Origin: QQVM01 sp964544885
GTDB lineage: Bacteria > Bacteroidota > Bacteroidia > AKYH767-A > 2013-40CM-41-45
Assembly: GCA_964544885.1 (NCBI GenBank)
Contig: CAZJDX010000018.1
Location: 1-64,000, forward strand
DNA length: 64,000 bases
Direction of reading: 5' to 3'
Positions 53,509 through 63,077 of the stretch are shown here, in pieces (within the stretch, counting starts at the first letter, position 1; every line of letters begins with the position of its first letter). The notes under the pieces are model-generated. The model made no database searches. It was given only the letters and a program-made list of their open reading frames with translations, and was not told the origin of the DNA. A program made the translations under genes and the position numbers.

Positions 53509-56223
53509 ATGAAAATCCGTATTGGAATTGTTTTTGGCGGAATGTCCCGCGAAAGGGAGATCTCTTTCGCCGGCGGCAGGACTGTTTACGACAACCTGAA
53601 CAAATCTCTCTTTGAGGCTATTCCCCTGTTCGTGGACAGCTTTGGGAATTTCATTTTACTTGACTGGGAATATATTTACAAAGGAAGTATAAGGGATTTC
53701 TATCCTCCCTCCGAGGCCTTGCCTCCATCTCCAAATGGATTTCAGGTTTATGCTGAAAGCCTGGAACCACAGGGTAAAGGAGAACAAGCTGCGCTCTTTG
53801 AGCAAAGAGGCAGACTCATCCCTTACGAAGAACTTCCCGGTCTCATAGACTTTGCATTTTTGTGCCTGCATGGTCCTTATGGAGAAGATGGAAGGATTCA
53901 GGGACTTTTTGAAATGCTGAACATTCCTTATTCAGGATCAGGAATATTTTCATCGGCCATCGGTATCAACAAATCGGTACAGAAAAAACTGATGAAACAA
54001 TATTCATTCAACTGCCCGGGCTTTATGACCATTTCCCGCCAGGATTGGATTAACAACACAAGCAGAAAGAGTTTCCTTGAATCCGTGAAGAAAGAGCCCG
54101 GTTTCCCGTGCGTGGTTAAGTCGGCCCACCAGGGCTCTTCCATAGGCATCAGCATTCTGCATGAAGAGAATGAACAACAATTGATCAGTGCGATCAATAA
54201 AGCCTTTTTCATTCAGACGATCAGCAAGGAAGAATGGGAAGGACTCAAACCTGAACAACAGGTGGAAATGGTCAGGAAAATGTGTGATATACGCGAGGGC
54301 ATAGGCTGTCCCGTCATCCTTAAAAACCGTGCTTCGGAAAAAACACTGAATCATCCTGAACGCATACTGGAATCCTTAAGAGAGATATTTTCAGGCGGCG
54401 CTTCGACGCTTACACTGGAAGCCCTGGATGCCGAGACGGAAGTAATCGTTGAAGGATTTATTGAAGGAAAGGAATTTTCATGCATCGTTGTCAGAAATGA
54501 CAACGGCGAGGCGCTTGCACTGCCTCCCACCGAGATCCGTAAAGGAAAGGAGCTGTTCGATTACCGTTCCAAGTATCTGCCCGGACTGTCCAGAAAAATA
54601 ACACCCATCCATTTGCCTGATGAACAGATTGAATCCATCAGAAAAGAATGCGAAAGGTTGTTCTACGCTTTACGCTTCAATGTATATGCCCGTATTGACG
54701 GTTTCTTAAGCAAGGATGGTAAAATATTCCTTAACGACCCGAATACAACCTCCGGCATGATGCCTTCCTCCTTTTTCTTTCATCAGGCTGCCGAGATCGG
54801 GTTGAATCCTTCGCAATTCCTCTCTTTCATCATCAGGACTTCATTGGCTGAAAGGATGATGGATATGACCCATGTTCATACTGTACAAAACCTGCTGACC
54901 ACACTTGACGATGGCATTCGCAGGCTGAGTGAGAAGAACAGCACAAAGGTCAGGGTGGCTGTGATCATGGGAGGATATTCCAGCGAAAGACACATATCGG
55001 TAGAAAGCGGAAGAAATATTTATGAGAAACTTTCTTCTTCTGAAAAGTATGAACCTGTTCCGGTTTTTCTTACAGGTGACGAAGAACAATTCAGGCTTTT
55101 CAAAATTCCGGTTAATCTGATGCTGAAAGATAATGCGGATGATATCCGCGAGAAGATTTTTAATTACACGGTGCATCCCGTCATAGAGAATATCAGGCAA
55201 GCCACTTCCGGAATTACAAAGCGGTACACACAGGCCGGAAATGTGTTGAATCCGCAGGAAATAAAGCTTGAAGAACTGTCTGACTTGTGTGATGTGGTAT
55301 TCATCGCCTTGCATGGCCGGCCCGGCGAAGACGGCGCACTGCAGAAACAACTTGAACGATACGGTTTGGCTTATAACGGATCGGGTATTGAAGCATCCGG
55401 TATCACGATTAACAAATATGAAACCAACGAACTTCTTTCAAAGAATGGTTTTCTGACCGCGAAGCATACGCTAGCGGATATAAATGACTGGAAAAATGAC
55501 AAGGCCGGTTTCGTCAGTTCCATCTTAAAATATTTCAAACTCCCCGTCATTGCCAAACCGGTGGATGACGGTTGCAGCAGCGCCGTTAAGAAAATAAAAA
55601 ATGAACAGGAACTCCGCGCCTTCGCGGAACTGATCTTCAGACAAAATGAGATCCTGAACGCTCCCGAAGCATCATTGCTTCAGCTCAAACAAAATGAAGA
55701 GTTCCCGCGAAAGAACCAATTCCTCATCGAAGAACTGATAGAAAAGGGCGATGCAGTGCATTTCCTTGAAATAACCGGAGGCATGCTCACCCGTCTCAAT
55801 GAAAGCGGAAAGAGGATCTATGAAGTCTTTGAGGCGTCCGAAGCACTATCGGAAGGAGATGTACTTTCGCTGGAAGAAAAATTTCTGGCCGGTGAAGGCC
55901 AAAATATTACACCCGCACGTTATGCAAAAGATCCGGAAGAGCGGCAACGCATTTCGGAGCTTGTAAAGAATGAACTGAAAAGGGCGGCTGAGGTTTTGAA
56001 TATTGAAGGATATGCAAGAATAGATGCCTTCGTCAGAATTTATAAAGGAGGAAAAGTGGAAGTGATCTTCATTGAAGTCAATTCATTACCCGGCATGACA
56101 CCGGCCACTTGTATCTTCCATCAATGCGCCATTGCCGGTTACAAACCCTTTGATTTTATTGACCGGATACTTGAATACGGCATCCAAAAGAAAAAACAAA
56201 CAGCTCCTGCCCATACCCATTAA
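53509..56223 (+). CDS. Tandem D-alanine--D-alanine ligase (two full ATP-grasp copies)
   Basis: This 904-residue protein has two Ddl-like ATP-grasp halves (about 1-455 and 481-904). Half 1 shows GGMSREREISFAGG, LHGPYGEDGR, QGSSIGIS, YARIDGF and NDPNTTSGM; half 2 shows GGYSSERHISVESG, LHGRPGEDGA, DDGCSSAV, YARIDAF and EVNSLPGMT. The two copies keep the ligand-binding Arg-Asp and Asn; half 1 has Asp where Ddl normally has the Mg-binding Glu, and both have large inserts. A usual Ddl is about 330 residues. The enzyme makes the D-Ala-D-Ala dipeptide of peptidoglycan. PASTA and RluD genes, common ddl neighbours in the phylum, follow. Confidence 0.85.
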   Translation: MKIRIGIVFGGMSREREISFAGGRTVYDNLNKSLFEAIPLFVDSFGNFILLDWEYIYKGSIRDFYPPSEALPPSPNGFQVYAESLEPQGKGEQAALFEQRGRLIPYEELPGLIDFAFLCLHGPYGEDGRIQGLFEMLNIPYSGSGIFSSAIGINKSVQKKLMKQYSFNCPGFMTISRQDWINNTSRKSFLESVKKEPGFPCVVKSAHQGSSIGISILHEENEQQLISAINKAFFIQTISKEEWEGLKPEQQVEMVRKMCDIREGIGCPVILKNRASEKTLNHPERILESLREIFSGGASTLTLEALDAETEVIVEGFIEGKEFSCIVVRNDNGEALALPPTEIRKGKELFDYRSKYLPGLSRKITPIHLPDEQIESIRKECERLFYALRFNVYARIDGFLSKDGKIFLNDPNTTSGMMPSSFFFHQAAEIGLNPSQFLSFIIRTSLAERMMDMTHVHTVQNLLTTLDDGIRRLSEKNSTKVRVAVIMGGYSSERHISVESGRNIYEKLSSSEKYEPVPVFLTGDEEQFRLFKIPVNLMLKDNADDIREKIFNYTVHPVIENIRQATSGITKRYTQAGNVLNPQEIKLEELSDLCDVVFIALHGRPGEDGALQKQLERYGLAYNGSGIEASGITINKYETNELLSKNGFLTAKHTLADINDWKNDKAGFVSSILKYFKLPVIAKPVDDGCSSAVKKIKNEQELRAFAELIFRQNEILNAPEASLLQLKQNEEFPRKNQFLIEELIEKGDAVHFLEITGGMLTRLNESGKRIYEVFEASEALSEGDVLSLEEKFLAGEGQNITPARYAKDPEERQRISELVKNELKRAAEVLNIEGYARIDAFVRIYKGGKVEVIFIEVNSLPGMTPATCIFHQCAIAGYKPFDFIDRILEYGIQKKKQTAPAHTH

Positions 56224-56225
56224 TT

Positions 56226-56984
56226 ATGTCCGGTCTGATTAAATTTATTTTCAGTAAAACACTGCTCGTAAACATAATCCTGGCGACCGGAGCCGGCCTT
56301 ATCATTTTTTATGGTACCTACAAATGGCTTGGCACTTATACTCATCATGGAGAAAGCATAGAAGTTCCCGACCTGAGAGGAATGCCGCTTGAAGCACTGG
56401 ACACCTTTCTTTCGGAAAGACAACTCAGGTACCAGATCGTGGATTCCATTTTTGATGGTACCAAAACCGGCGGCACTGTGCTGGAACAGGATCCGGCGGC
56501 GCTGTCACGGGTAAAAATCAACCGGACCCTGTATCTGACCATCAACGCAGCTCTGCCCCCAAAAGTAAAAATGCCGGATTTGATCGATGTTTCCTTCCGA
56601 CAGGCGGAAGCCATATTGCAGACTTTCGGTCTGAAAACCGGGCAGATCAGCTATGAACCCGACCTAGCTAAAAATGCAGTCCTTGAACAAAAGTATAAGG
56701 GATCCGGCATCAAACCCGGAGTGGAAATCTACAAAGGTTCTTCCATTGATCTGGTATTAGGTGACGGCATGGGAACTACGGATGTTGTTGTACCTCACCT
56801 TGTCGGATTAAGCTATCCCGACGCGCTCACCGTTCTGCGAGGCGCCTCACTGAATCCCGGAGGCGTTTACTTCGATGAAGACATACGAGACAGCCTTGAT
56901 GCTGTCGTCTACAGACAGGAACCGGAGTCCGGCACAGGTATCACCATCAGTCAGGGCGACAAGATCGATCTTTACCTGAAGTAG
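56226..56984 (+). CDS. Membrane PASTA-domain protein
   Basis: This 252-residue protein has one N-terminal transmembrane helix (about 12-32) and then three PASTA repeats (PDLRGMPLEALDTFL, PDLIDVSFRQAEAIL, PHLVGLSYPDALTVL). PASTA domains bind peptidoglycan or muropeptides and are usually attached to kinases or penicillin-binding proteins; here there is no catalytic domain. It starts 2 bases after the double-Ddl stop, so they are likely co-transcribed. A cell-wall role is inferred from that. Confidence 0.92.
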   Translation: MSGLIKFIFSKTLLVNIILATGAGLIIFYGTYKWLGTYTHHGESIEVPDLRGMPLEALDTFLSERQLRYQIVDSIFDGTKTGGTVLEQDPAALSRVKINRTLYLTINAALPPKVKMPDLIDVSFRQAEAILQTFGLKTGQISYEPDLAKNAVLEQKYKGSGIKPGVEIYKGSSIDLVLGDGMGTTDVVVPHLVGLSYPDALTVLRGASLNPGGVYFDEDIRDSLDAVVYRQEPESGTGITISQGDKIDLYLK

Positions 56985-57055
56985 GTAATATGCAACGAAT
57001 AATAATTATTTTTACAAGATACCGGTTTGAATAACCGTTAATTACCTTATCATTC

Positions 57056-58933
57056 ATGAAGCTGATGTCCAGGAAATCCATTGCCGGTTTATTGAAAATA
57101 ATCATCACCCTCTGCCTGCCTTTCAGATTAAGCGCGCAGGAACATATCATTCCATTAGGATCCAATGCGAACATAAGCGAGTATCTTAAAAATTCTTCAC
57201 CGCTTAAAAGTTTGCGACTGGCCTCAATGGACACCATCACGCTTCCTTTCGTTGATGATTTTTCCCGCAAGGGCATCTATCCTTCCGACAGCTTATGGGA
57301 GGACAGCAGTGTTTTCATCAACAGCACTTTTGCAGACAGCCCCTTCACCATCGGCGTAGCGACCTTCGACGGACTGGATGCCTATGGCCGTCCTCATGAC
57401 AGTCTTTCCTCTTCCGATGCGATCGCGGATTACCTTACCTCCCGCCCCATTGATCTGAGCGGACTCATAGGGAATAACAGCGTCTGGCTGAGTTTTTATT
57501 ATCAACCTCAGGGTCTTGGCGACATTCCGGAAAGCAACGATTCACTGGTTCTTCAGTTCCTGGATACCTCGGGAGACTGGCTGCACCAATGGTCAGTTGC
57601 CGGCAAAGCGGATACCGCCTTCGTTCGTGTCAACATTCAGATAACTGATGCTGCTTTTCTGTACAAAGGATTTCAATTCCGCTTTTATAACATCGCTACT
57701 GTGAACGGTAACCGTGATCACTGGAATCTTGATTATGTGATCCTGAATAAAAATACGGTAGCCAATGATTCCATCCGCGACAATGCTTTCATCAACAACA
57801 AAGGCAGTCTGCTTACCGAATTTACTTCAATGCCATACCCGCATTATAAAGCTCTTTCAAATCCGGCATCATCCATAAAATCATCCATCATTGATTCGGT
57901 GAGAAATATAAATTACGGAGGCACTTCCATAACCTACGTAGCGGAAATTTACAACGAATCCGGAGGTCTGGAATTCGCGTCCGTACCAAGCACCCAGGGC
58001 TCCGCGTCCAGGAGCGATATCGAGTTCATCACACCGCTCAGCTATGCTTTCCCTTCAAACCTTCCCGTTGACAGTACCAGTTTTCTGCTGAAGACCTATT
58101 TTAGTCAGCCCGGTATCAATACCAATGCCCACAACGACACATCCTATCATACACAGTATTTTCATAATTATTATTCATACGATGATGGTTCTGCTGAGGT
58201 AGCCTATGGAGTGACCGGTAATACAGACGTTAAATTAGCCTATCAGTTTGATATCAAAAAGACCGACACACTCAGGGGAGTGCAGATCTATTTCAATCCC
58301 GTCGGACTGAATGTCCATACCAAACTATTCCAGCTTGCCTACTGGAGTTCAGTGAGTGTTGCGGGAAATACGGATAATCTGGTTTATAAGATGATCAACC
58401 AGAAACCGGCGAACATTGACAGCATCAATGGATTCGCCACATACCTCTTTGATCAGCTACTTGTTGTTCCTGCAGGAATTTCCTATGTCGGTATCATTCA
58501 GAACGAACCACAGACCATTTACGGTATCGGCCTCGACCGGAACACGGATTCACGTTCCAAGATGTTTTATCATGTTGACGGATTCTGGTACCAGACACAG
58601 GTAAGAGGTTCATGGATGATACGTCCCTTATTTGGTGATACCATCGTGAATGCACCCTGGGTATCTGTAGCTGAAATTGAAAAGGATCCCCTGCCTTTCA
58701 CGCTCTATCCCAATCCTTCAAATACAACTGTCAGGATACAGGCTGCATATCCAGTCTCCGGAAATCTCTTTGTTGAGATTTATAACAGCCTTGGCGCTCT
58801 TGTCAGAAATGAAAAGTTTTCTCCCGGTGAAGCGATCAGTACTTCCGCTTTACCTGAAGGTCTTTATTTTATCAGGATGAATGACGAAGGCAGAGAACGC
58901 TCATCCACCCGCAGGCTGATCATTTCCAGATAA
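57056..58933 (+). CDS. T9SS type A cargo protein
   Basis: This is a 625-residue secreted protein. A signal peptide (about 1-30, LPFRLSAQ) precedes a large beta-rich region with ITLPFVDDFSRKGIYPSDSLW and repeated Asp/Asn/Ser turns, possibly a jelly-roll (SWVSLSFYYQPQGLG-like). The C-terminal type A sorting domain has FTLYPNPSNTTVRIQ and LPEGLYFIRMNDEG. It sits between the PASTA and rluD genes, 71 bases after the former. No catalytic motif was recognised. Confidence 0.87.
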   Translation: MKLMSRKSIAGLLKIIITLCLPFRLSAQEHIIPLGSNANISEYLKNSSPLKSLRLASMDTITLPFVDDFSRKGIYPSDSLWEDSSVFINSTFADSPFTIGVATFDGLDAYGRPHDSLSSSDAIADYLTSRPIDLSGLIGNNSVWLSFYYQPQGLGDIPESNDSLVLQFLDTSGDWLHQWSVAGKADTAFVRVNIQITDAAFLYKGFQFRFYNIATVNGNRDHWNLDYVILNKNTVANDSIRDNAFINNKGSLLTEFTSMPYPHYKALSNPASSIKSSIIDSVRNINYGGTSITYVAEIYNESGGLEFASVPSTQGSASRSDIEFITPLSYAFPSNLPVDSTSFLLKTYFSQPGINTNAHNDTSYHTQYFHNYYSYDDGSAEVAYGVTGNTDVKLAYQFDIKKTDTLRGVQIYFNPVGLNVHTKLFQLAYWSSVSVAGNTDNLVYKMINQKPANIDSINGFATYLFDQLLVVPAGISYVGIIQNEPQTIYGIGLDRNTDSRSKMFYHVDGFWYQTQVRGSWMIRPLFGDTIVNAPWVSVAEIEKDPLPFTLYPNPSNTTVRIQAAYPVSGNLFVEIYNSLGALVRNEKFSPGEAISTSALPEGLYFIRMNDEGRERSSTRRLIISR

Positions 58934-58992
58934 AATATTATTACATGTATACCCTGGGTTCTTTGGCTCAGCGATAAACCAGATTAGTCCGG

Positions 58993-60030
58993 ATGAACCA
59001 AGAAGAACAAGAACCGGTCGAACAGGATGAATTGTATGAACATCATCGCTTCACTGTCGACAAGGGCCAGTCACTTTTACGGATAGACAAATTCCTGTTG
59101 AACCGCCTTGAAGGCACTTCCCGGAACCGCATACAGAACGCCTGTCTTGCAGACTGCATTCTGGTAAACGGGAAAGCGGTAAAATCAAGTTATAAGGTCA
59201 AACCCCTTGATCAGATCCAGGTTGTTTTACCTGAACCGGTGCGTGAACTTGACCTGATACCACAGGATATTCCCATTGACATTTTCTATGAAGACAAGGA
59301 TCTGGTGGTGGTCAACAAAGCACCCGGAATGGTCGTACATCCGGCCTATGGAAATTATACCGGCACTTTAATGAATGCCCTGGTTTTCCACTTTGAGCAT
59401 CTTCCGCACAGGGATAAAAATCTACACCGTCCCGGTCTCGTTCACCGGATAGATAAAAACACTTCCGGATTGCTGGTGATCGCAAAAACGGAACTGGCTA
59501 TGGCGCACCTTGCCAAAGAATTTTTCGACAGAACCATCGACCGCACTTATCAGGCCCTTGTCTGGGGAGACTTCAAGGAAGATTCCGGTACGGTTACCGG
59601 CCATGTTGGGAGGAACCTTAAGGACCGGAAGGTGATGGATGTTTTTCCGGACGGGAGTCATGGCAAGCACGCTGTCACACATTACAGAGTTATGGAACGT
59701 TTTAACTATGTAACCCTTGTTGAATGTAAACTGGAAACAGGACGAACGCATCAGATCCGTGTTCATATGCAGCACATAGGTCATCCTTTGTTCAACGATG
59801 AAAGTTATGGAGGCAATAAAATTCTTAAAGGGACTACTTTTTCAAAATACAAACAATTCATTGAAAACTGTTTTAAGATAATACCCCGCCAGGCGCTTCA
59901 TGCAAAAACACTGGGATTCATTCATCCGGGTACGGGAGAAAAAATGTTTTTCGATTGTCCCTTACCCTCCGATATGACTGAGGTACTGGAAAAATGGAGG
60001 AACTATGTTAAATATCAAAAGGACGAATAA
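58993..60030 (+). CDS. RluA/RluD-family pseudouridine synthase
   Basis: This 345-residue enzyme converts uridines in large-subunit rRNA to pseudouridine. An N-terminal S4 RNA-binding domain (RIDKFLLNRLEGTSRNRIQNA, about 30-80) precedes the catalytic domain with VVNKAPGMVVHPAYGN and the catalytic Asp in RPGLVHRIDKNTSG (about 143-156), plus KLETGRTHQIRVHM. The target sites are probably those of RluD (1911/1915/1917), inferred. It follows the T9SS gene by 59 bases and is convergent with mqnE, with 17 bases between the stops. Confidence 0.93.
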   Translation: MNQEEQEPVEQDELYEHHRFTVDKGQSLLRIDKFLLNRLEGTSRNRIQNACLADCILVNGKAVKSSYKVKPLDQIQVVLPEPVRELDLIPQDIPIDIFYEDKDLVVVNKAPGMVVHPAYGNYTGTLMNALVFHFEHLPHRDKNLHRPGLVHRIDKNTSGLLVIAKTELAMAHLAKEFFDRTIDRTYQALVWGDFKEDSGTVTGHVGRNLKDRKVMDVFPDGSHGKHAVTHYRVMERFNYVTLVECKLETGRTHQIRVHMQHIGHPLFNDESYGGNKILKGTTFSKYKQFIENCFKIIPRQALHAKTLGFIHPGTGEKMFFDCPLPSDMTEVLEKWRNYVKYQKDE

Positions 60031-60047
60031 TTCCGGGACCTGGTTAA

Positions 60048-61199
60048 TCAGGAAGGAACTGACTCCTCATCATACACCTGAATGAAATTATACAGTGTAT
60101 CCCGTTCAACCGGAGTCCTGCCACCCTGCCTAATAAGCTCGACCAGTTCTGAAGTTGTCATCACAGGCTTTTGCTCTTCCGCGCCTGCCATGGAATAGAT
60201 CTTTGTCGTATCGTCAATGGTGCCATCCAGATCATCCACTCCAAAAGCCATGGAAAGCTGCGCCGTGCCCCGGCCGATCATCGGCCAATAGGCTTTAACA
60301 TGATTAAAATTATCCAGGAAGATCCGTGACACGGCATAGTTCTTCAGATCCTCCACAATACTTACTTCAGGGACATCAGACATATCATTATCTCCGTTTC
60401 GGAATTTCAGGGGAATAAAAGTATTGAAGCCTCCGGTCTTATCCTGCAAATCCCTTAACCGCGTCATATGATCAATACGGTGCGAATACTTCTCAATATG
60501 ACCGTACAACATGGTCGCATTGCTGTGCATACCGAGGCTGTGAGCAATGGAATGTATCTCCAGCCATTCATCCGCAGTACACTTATCATTACAAATCCTA
60601 GTTCGGATCCCGGCGTCAAAAATTTCCGCTCCGCCACCCGGAAGTGAATCCAGTCCGGCATTATTCAATAATTTCATCCCCTCTTCCATACTTAGTTTGG
60701 CCTTCCGTATCATATAATGAAGTTCAACAGCGGTAAAACCTTTAATATGAAGACCTGGACGATGAGCTTTTATCTTCTTCAATAGCTCCATAAAAAAATA
60801 CAGGTCCATCTTTGGATGAACGCCACCGACAATATGCACTTCAGTTACAGCTTGCCCATCGTATGATTTCACAATATCCATCATCTGATCGATGCTCAAT
60901 TCCCATCCCTCTTCTTTTTCCTTTAGCAATCTTGAATAAGAACAAAAATTACAACTAAAAACGCAGATATTGGTAGGTTCAATATGAAAATTGCGGTTGA
61001 AAAAGGTCACCTTGCCATTCTTTCTTTCTCTCACGAAATTAGCCAGCGAACCCAGGTAGCCAACGGACGCCTCTTCATACAAATACAATCCTTCTTCCGG
61101 GCTGATCCGTTCTGACTGAAACACCTTCTGGGCTATGTCTTTCAGCCTGGACGGAAGTGATGAATCATTGAACAAAAGATTCCCGGGAGCACTATGCAT
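60048..61199 (-). CDS. mqnE: Aminofutalosine synthase
   Basis: This 383-residue radical-SAM enzyme joins a chorismate derivative (carboxyvinyloxybenzoate) with SAM to give aminofutalosine, the early step of the futalosine menaquinone pathway. The cluster Cys are CVFSCNFCSY at 79, 83 and 86. HIEPTN, EVHIVGGVHPKMDL and GGAEIFD are family segments. The ATG at 61199 is used; an in-frame TTG at 61217 lies inside the -7 element. Distinction from MqnC rests on overall match. No other mqn genes are in the window. Confidence 0.9.
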   Translation of the reverse strand: MHSAPGNLLFNDSSLPSRLKDIAQKVFQSERISPEEGLYLYEEASVGYLGSLANFVRERKNGKVTFFNRNFHIEPTNICVFSCNFCSYSRLLKEKEEGWELSIDQMMDIVKSYDGQAVTEVHIVGGVHPKMDLYFFMELLKKIKAHRPGLHIKGFTAVELHYMIRKAKLSMEEGMKLLNNAGLDSLPGGGAEIFDAGIRTRICNDKCTADEWLEIHSIAHSLGMHSNATMLYGHIEKYSHRIDHMTRLRDLQDKTGGFNTFIPLKFRNGDNDMSDVPEVSIVEDLKNYAVSRIFLDNFNHVKAYWPMIGRGTAQLSMAFGVDDLDGTIDDTTKIYSMAGAEEQKPVMTTSELVELIRQGGRTPVERDTLYNFIQVYDEESVPS

Positions 61200-61214
61200 G
61201 ATAAAGATTTTAGA

Positions 61215-61222
61215 CAAAGATA
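61215..61222 (-). promoter_or_regulatory. -7 promoter element of mqnE
   Basis: TATCTTTG on the minus strand is a perfect TAnnTTTG match, 15 bases before the ATG at 61199. It overlaps an alternative upstream TTG start, which supports the ATG. Confidence 0.6.
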
Positions 61223-61394
61223 GAAAATTCGACTGAGCATGTCCATGCTGAGGTCTGAAAATTCAGAGTAAGGCAACACCTGGTTGACAAGGATTTAAAA
61301 CCATAATTCCACTGAATAAATTTAGCATTCAACCGGATTAAAACGGAACCTGCCATGAACAGATTCCGCCTTGAAATGCCAGATTACGCCAACA

Positions 61395-63077
61395 TCACTT
61401 CACACATACCATTTGTTTACTGTCAATAGTTTTTCCATCAGCTACTAAAGAGTACATATAAATTCCTGAACTCAGATCACTGGCAAACACATTCATTTCA
61501 CCTTCACCGCGGGTAGTAATTACGACGGACTTAAGAATTACACCTTTTGAAGTATAGAATATAACTTCTGCTTTCTTTACACTCTCCGGTATTTTATAAC
61601 TGATCCGGGTACGTTCGCTAAATGGATTGGGATCATTCTGATTTAATATGATTGCATTTTCTGAAGTGAGTTCTACGTCAATAGAGTTCTTTTCTGAGCT
61701 CACCCTTTGAGATGTACCAGAACAACAGGAACTGACAGCATCCTGCAGTTGATCAATCTTAGCAAGAATCAAACTATCTCTTGAGGACAAGGAGTCAATG
61801 ATGGCTTGTTGTTCTTTGATTGCCTGGGTGAGTAATGGAATGATTTCTATATAATTAAGGGTCTTAAACCGCTTTTCAGCAACTAATTCATTACCTAATG
61901 AGTCTATTTCTGCTGGTGTAACCTGCTCAGCGACCAAATTTGGCAATATCCTTTCAACTTCCTGGGCGAGGAAGCCGAAATGAATGCCATCAGGCAAATT
62001 AAGCGATGGGTTGTTTATTTTGTCATATTCATACACCTTAGGATTTAATGAATTAATTACTGCTGATGCAGTCCCGATTGGTTGAACATTCAATTTAAGA
62101 CTTGAATCTGATGTATTATGGACAACCGGCGTATATATGTCTCCATCAAAATGTGCAGCTAAAGCAAAACCACTGCCATTTACAATTAACCTTGCATCAC
62201 CAGCATATCCTGACAAACTTGGAATGGATGAATAACCCATCGTTACATGCTCATCCGCCCATACTGAAAGCATCTTATCGTCGCTTCCATTTCGAACTTC
62301 CATCGCACGAGAGGGCATTCCTGAAGTAGTGGTACTAGTACTGTACGTTTTAACAATCAATGCAGCTTCCGGGTCATAACTGATTCCGATCCCTAATCGA
62401 CCATCTTTGTTGGTTATGGCGGATCCAATTACGACATGACCATTATCCCTTGCTTGAAAATAATCATCGCCATTAGAATCTTGGATCAGGCATCCTATGG
62501 TTGAAAAAGTAGTTCCCAATCCTCCAATTTGAAATCTTGAAAATAAACCTGAAGATAGTCCAAGTCCGACGTAAGTTCCATTATCATACAAAATGCTGTT
62601 ACAAACCTCATTTGAAGATGTATTATTCATTTTAACAAGCTGATTATTAGAAATTGTGCCTCCGCATTCCACTAAACCGCTGGTCGGAGAAATGCTTTCG
62701 TCTTCAACTAAAATTACCTTGCCATTCGCGTCCACAGACAAAACTCCTTTAGTACCGGTAAATGCGCTTGAGTGAATGGTTGAGGCTGTAGTCAGATCTG
62801 TAAAAATGAGTCCACTATTCCCTCCGGCGCTCGTTGGTGATGCGTCATTGCTATTTATCTCTAATTTTTCCCCTGGATTATTCTTGCTAATTCCCACGAA
62901 TCCACTACTGCCAGAATTCCATGGATCAATAAATAAATTTCCGGTTGAAGTTGTTTCGAAATCCGTAAACTTTCCACCGGTCAATGTTGCATCCGCAGTA
63001 TGCGTGAGCCGGAGTTGCGGACCCGAAACGTGATCAGGATAATTTGAGCCCCCCCCCCCCGCTGGATGCATTATCAA
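61395..63077 (-). CDS. C-terminal part of a frameshifted T9SS/S74 tail-fibre-like protein
   Basis: This is the downstream part (560 residues as an open frame) of a surface protein split by a G12 tract. It contains beta-rich repeats with PGEKLEI and GKVILVED-type motifs, and then an S74 intramolecular chaperone domain. There the sequence SDSSLKLNV has the Ser and Lys five residues apart, as in the auto-cleaving dyad (nt 62109-62111 and 62094-62096). The FGFLAQEVERILPNLV helix follows. A T9SS type A domain closes the chain (NDPNPFSERTRISYKIPE, LSSGIYMYSLV). The frame also has an in-frame ATG at 63071, but it reads best as a continuation of the upstream part. Confidence 0.8.
   Translation of the reverse strand: MIMHPAGGGGSNYPDHVSGPQLRLTHTADATLTGGKFTDFETTSTGNLFIDPWNSGSSGFVGISKNNPGEKLEINSNDASPTSAGGNSGLIFTDLTTASTIHSSAFTGTKGVLSVDANGKVILVEDESISPTSGLVECGGTISNNQLVKMNNTSSNEVCNSILYDNGTYVGLGLSSGLFSRFQIGGLGTTFSTIGCLIQDSNGDDYFQARDNGHVVIGSAITNKDGRLGIGISYDPEAALIVKTYSTSTTTSGMPSRAMEVRNGSDDKMLSVWADEHVTMGYSSIPSLSGYAGDARLIVNGSGFALAAHFDGDIYTPVVHNTSDSSLKLNVQPIGTASAVINSLNPKVYEYDKINNPSLNLPDGIHFGFLAQEVERILPNLVAEQVTPAEIDSLGNELVAEKRFKTLNYIEIIPLLTQAIKEQQAIIDSLSSRDSLILAKIDQLQDAVSSCCSGTSQRVSSEKNSIDVELTSENAIILNQNDPNPFSERTRISYKIPESVKKAEVIFYTSKGVILKSVVITTRGEGEMNVFASDLSSGIYMYSLVADGKTIDSKQMVCVK

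Noticed and set aside
61200..61217. TTG at 61217 as start of mqnE
   Set aside because: It lies inside the -7 element; the ATG at 61199 is preferred.
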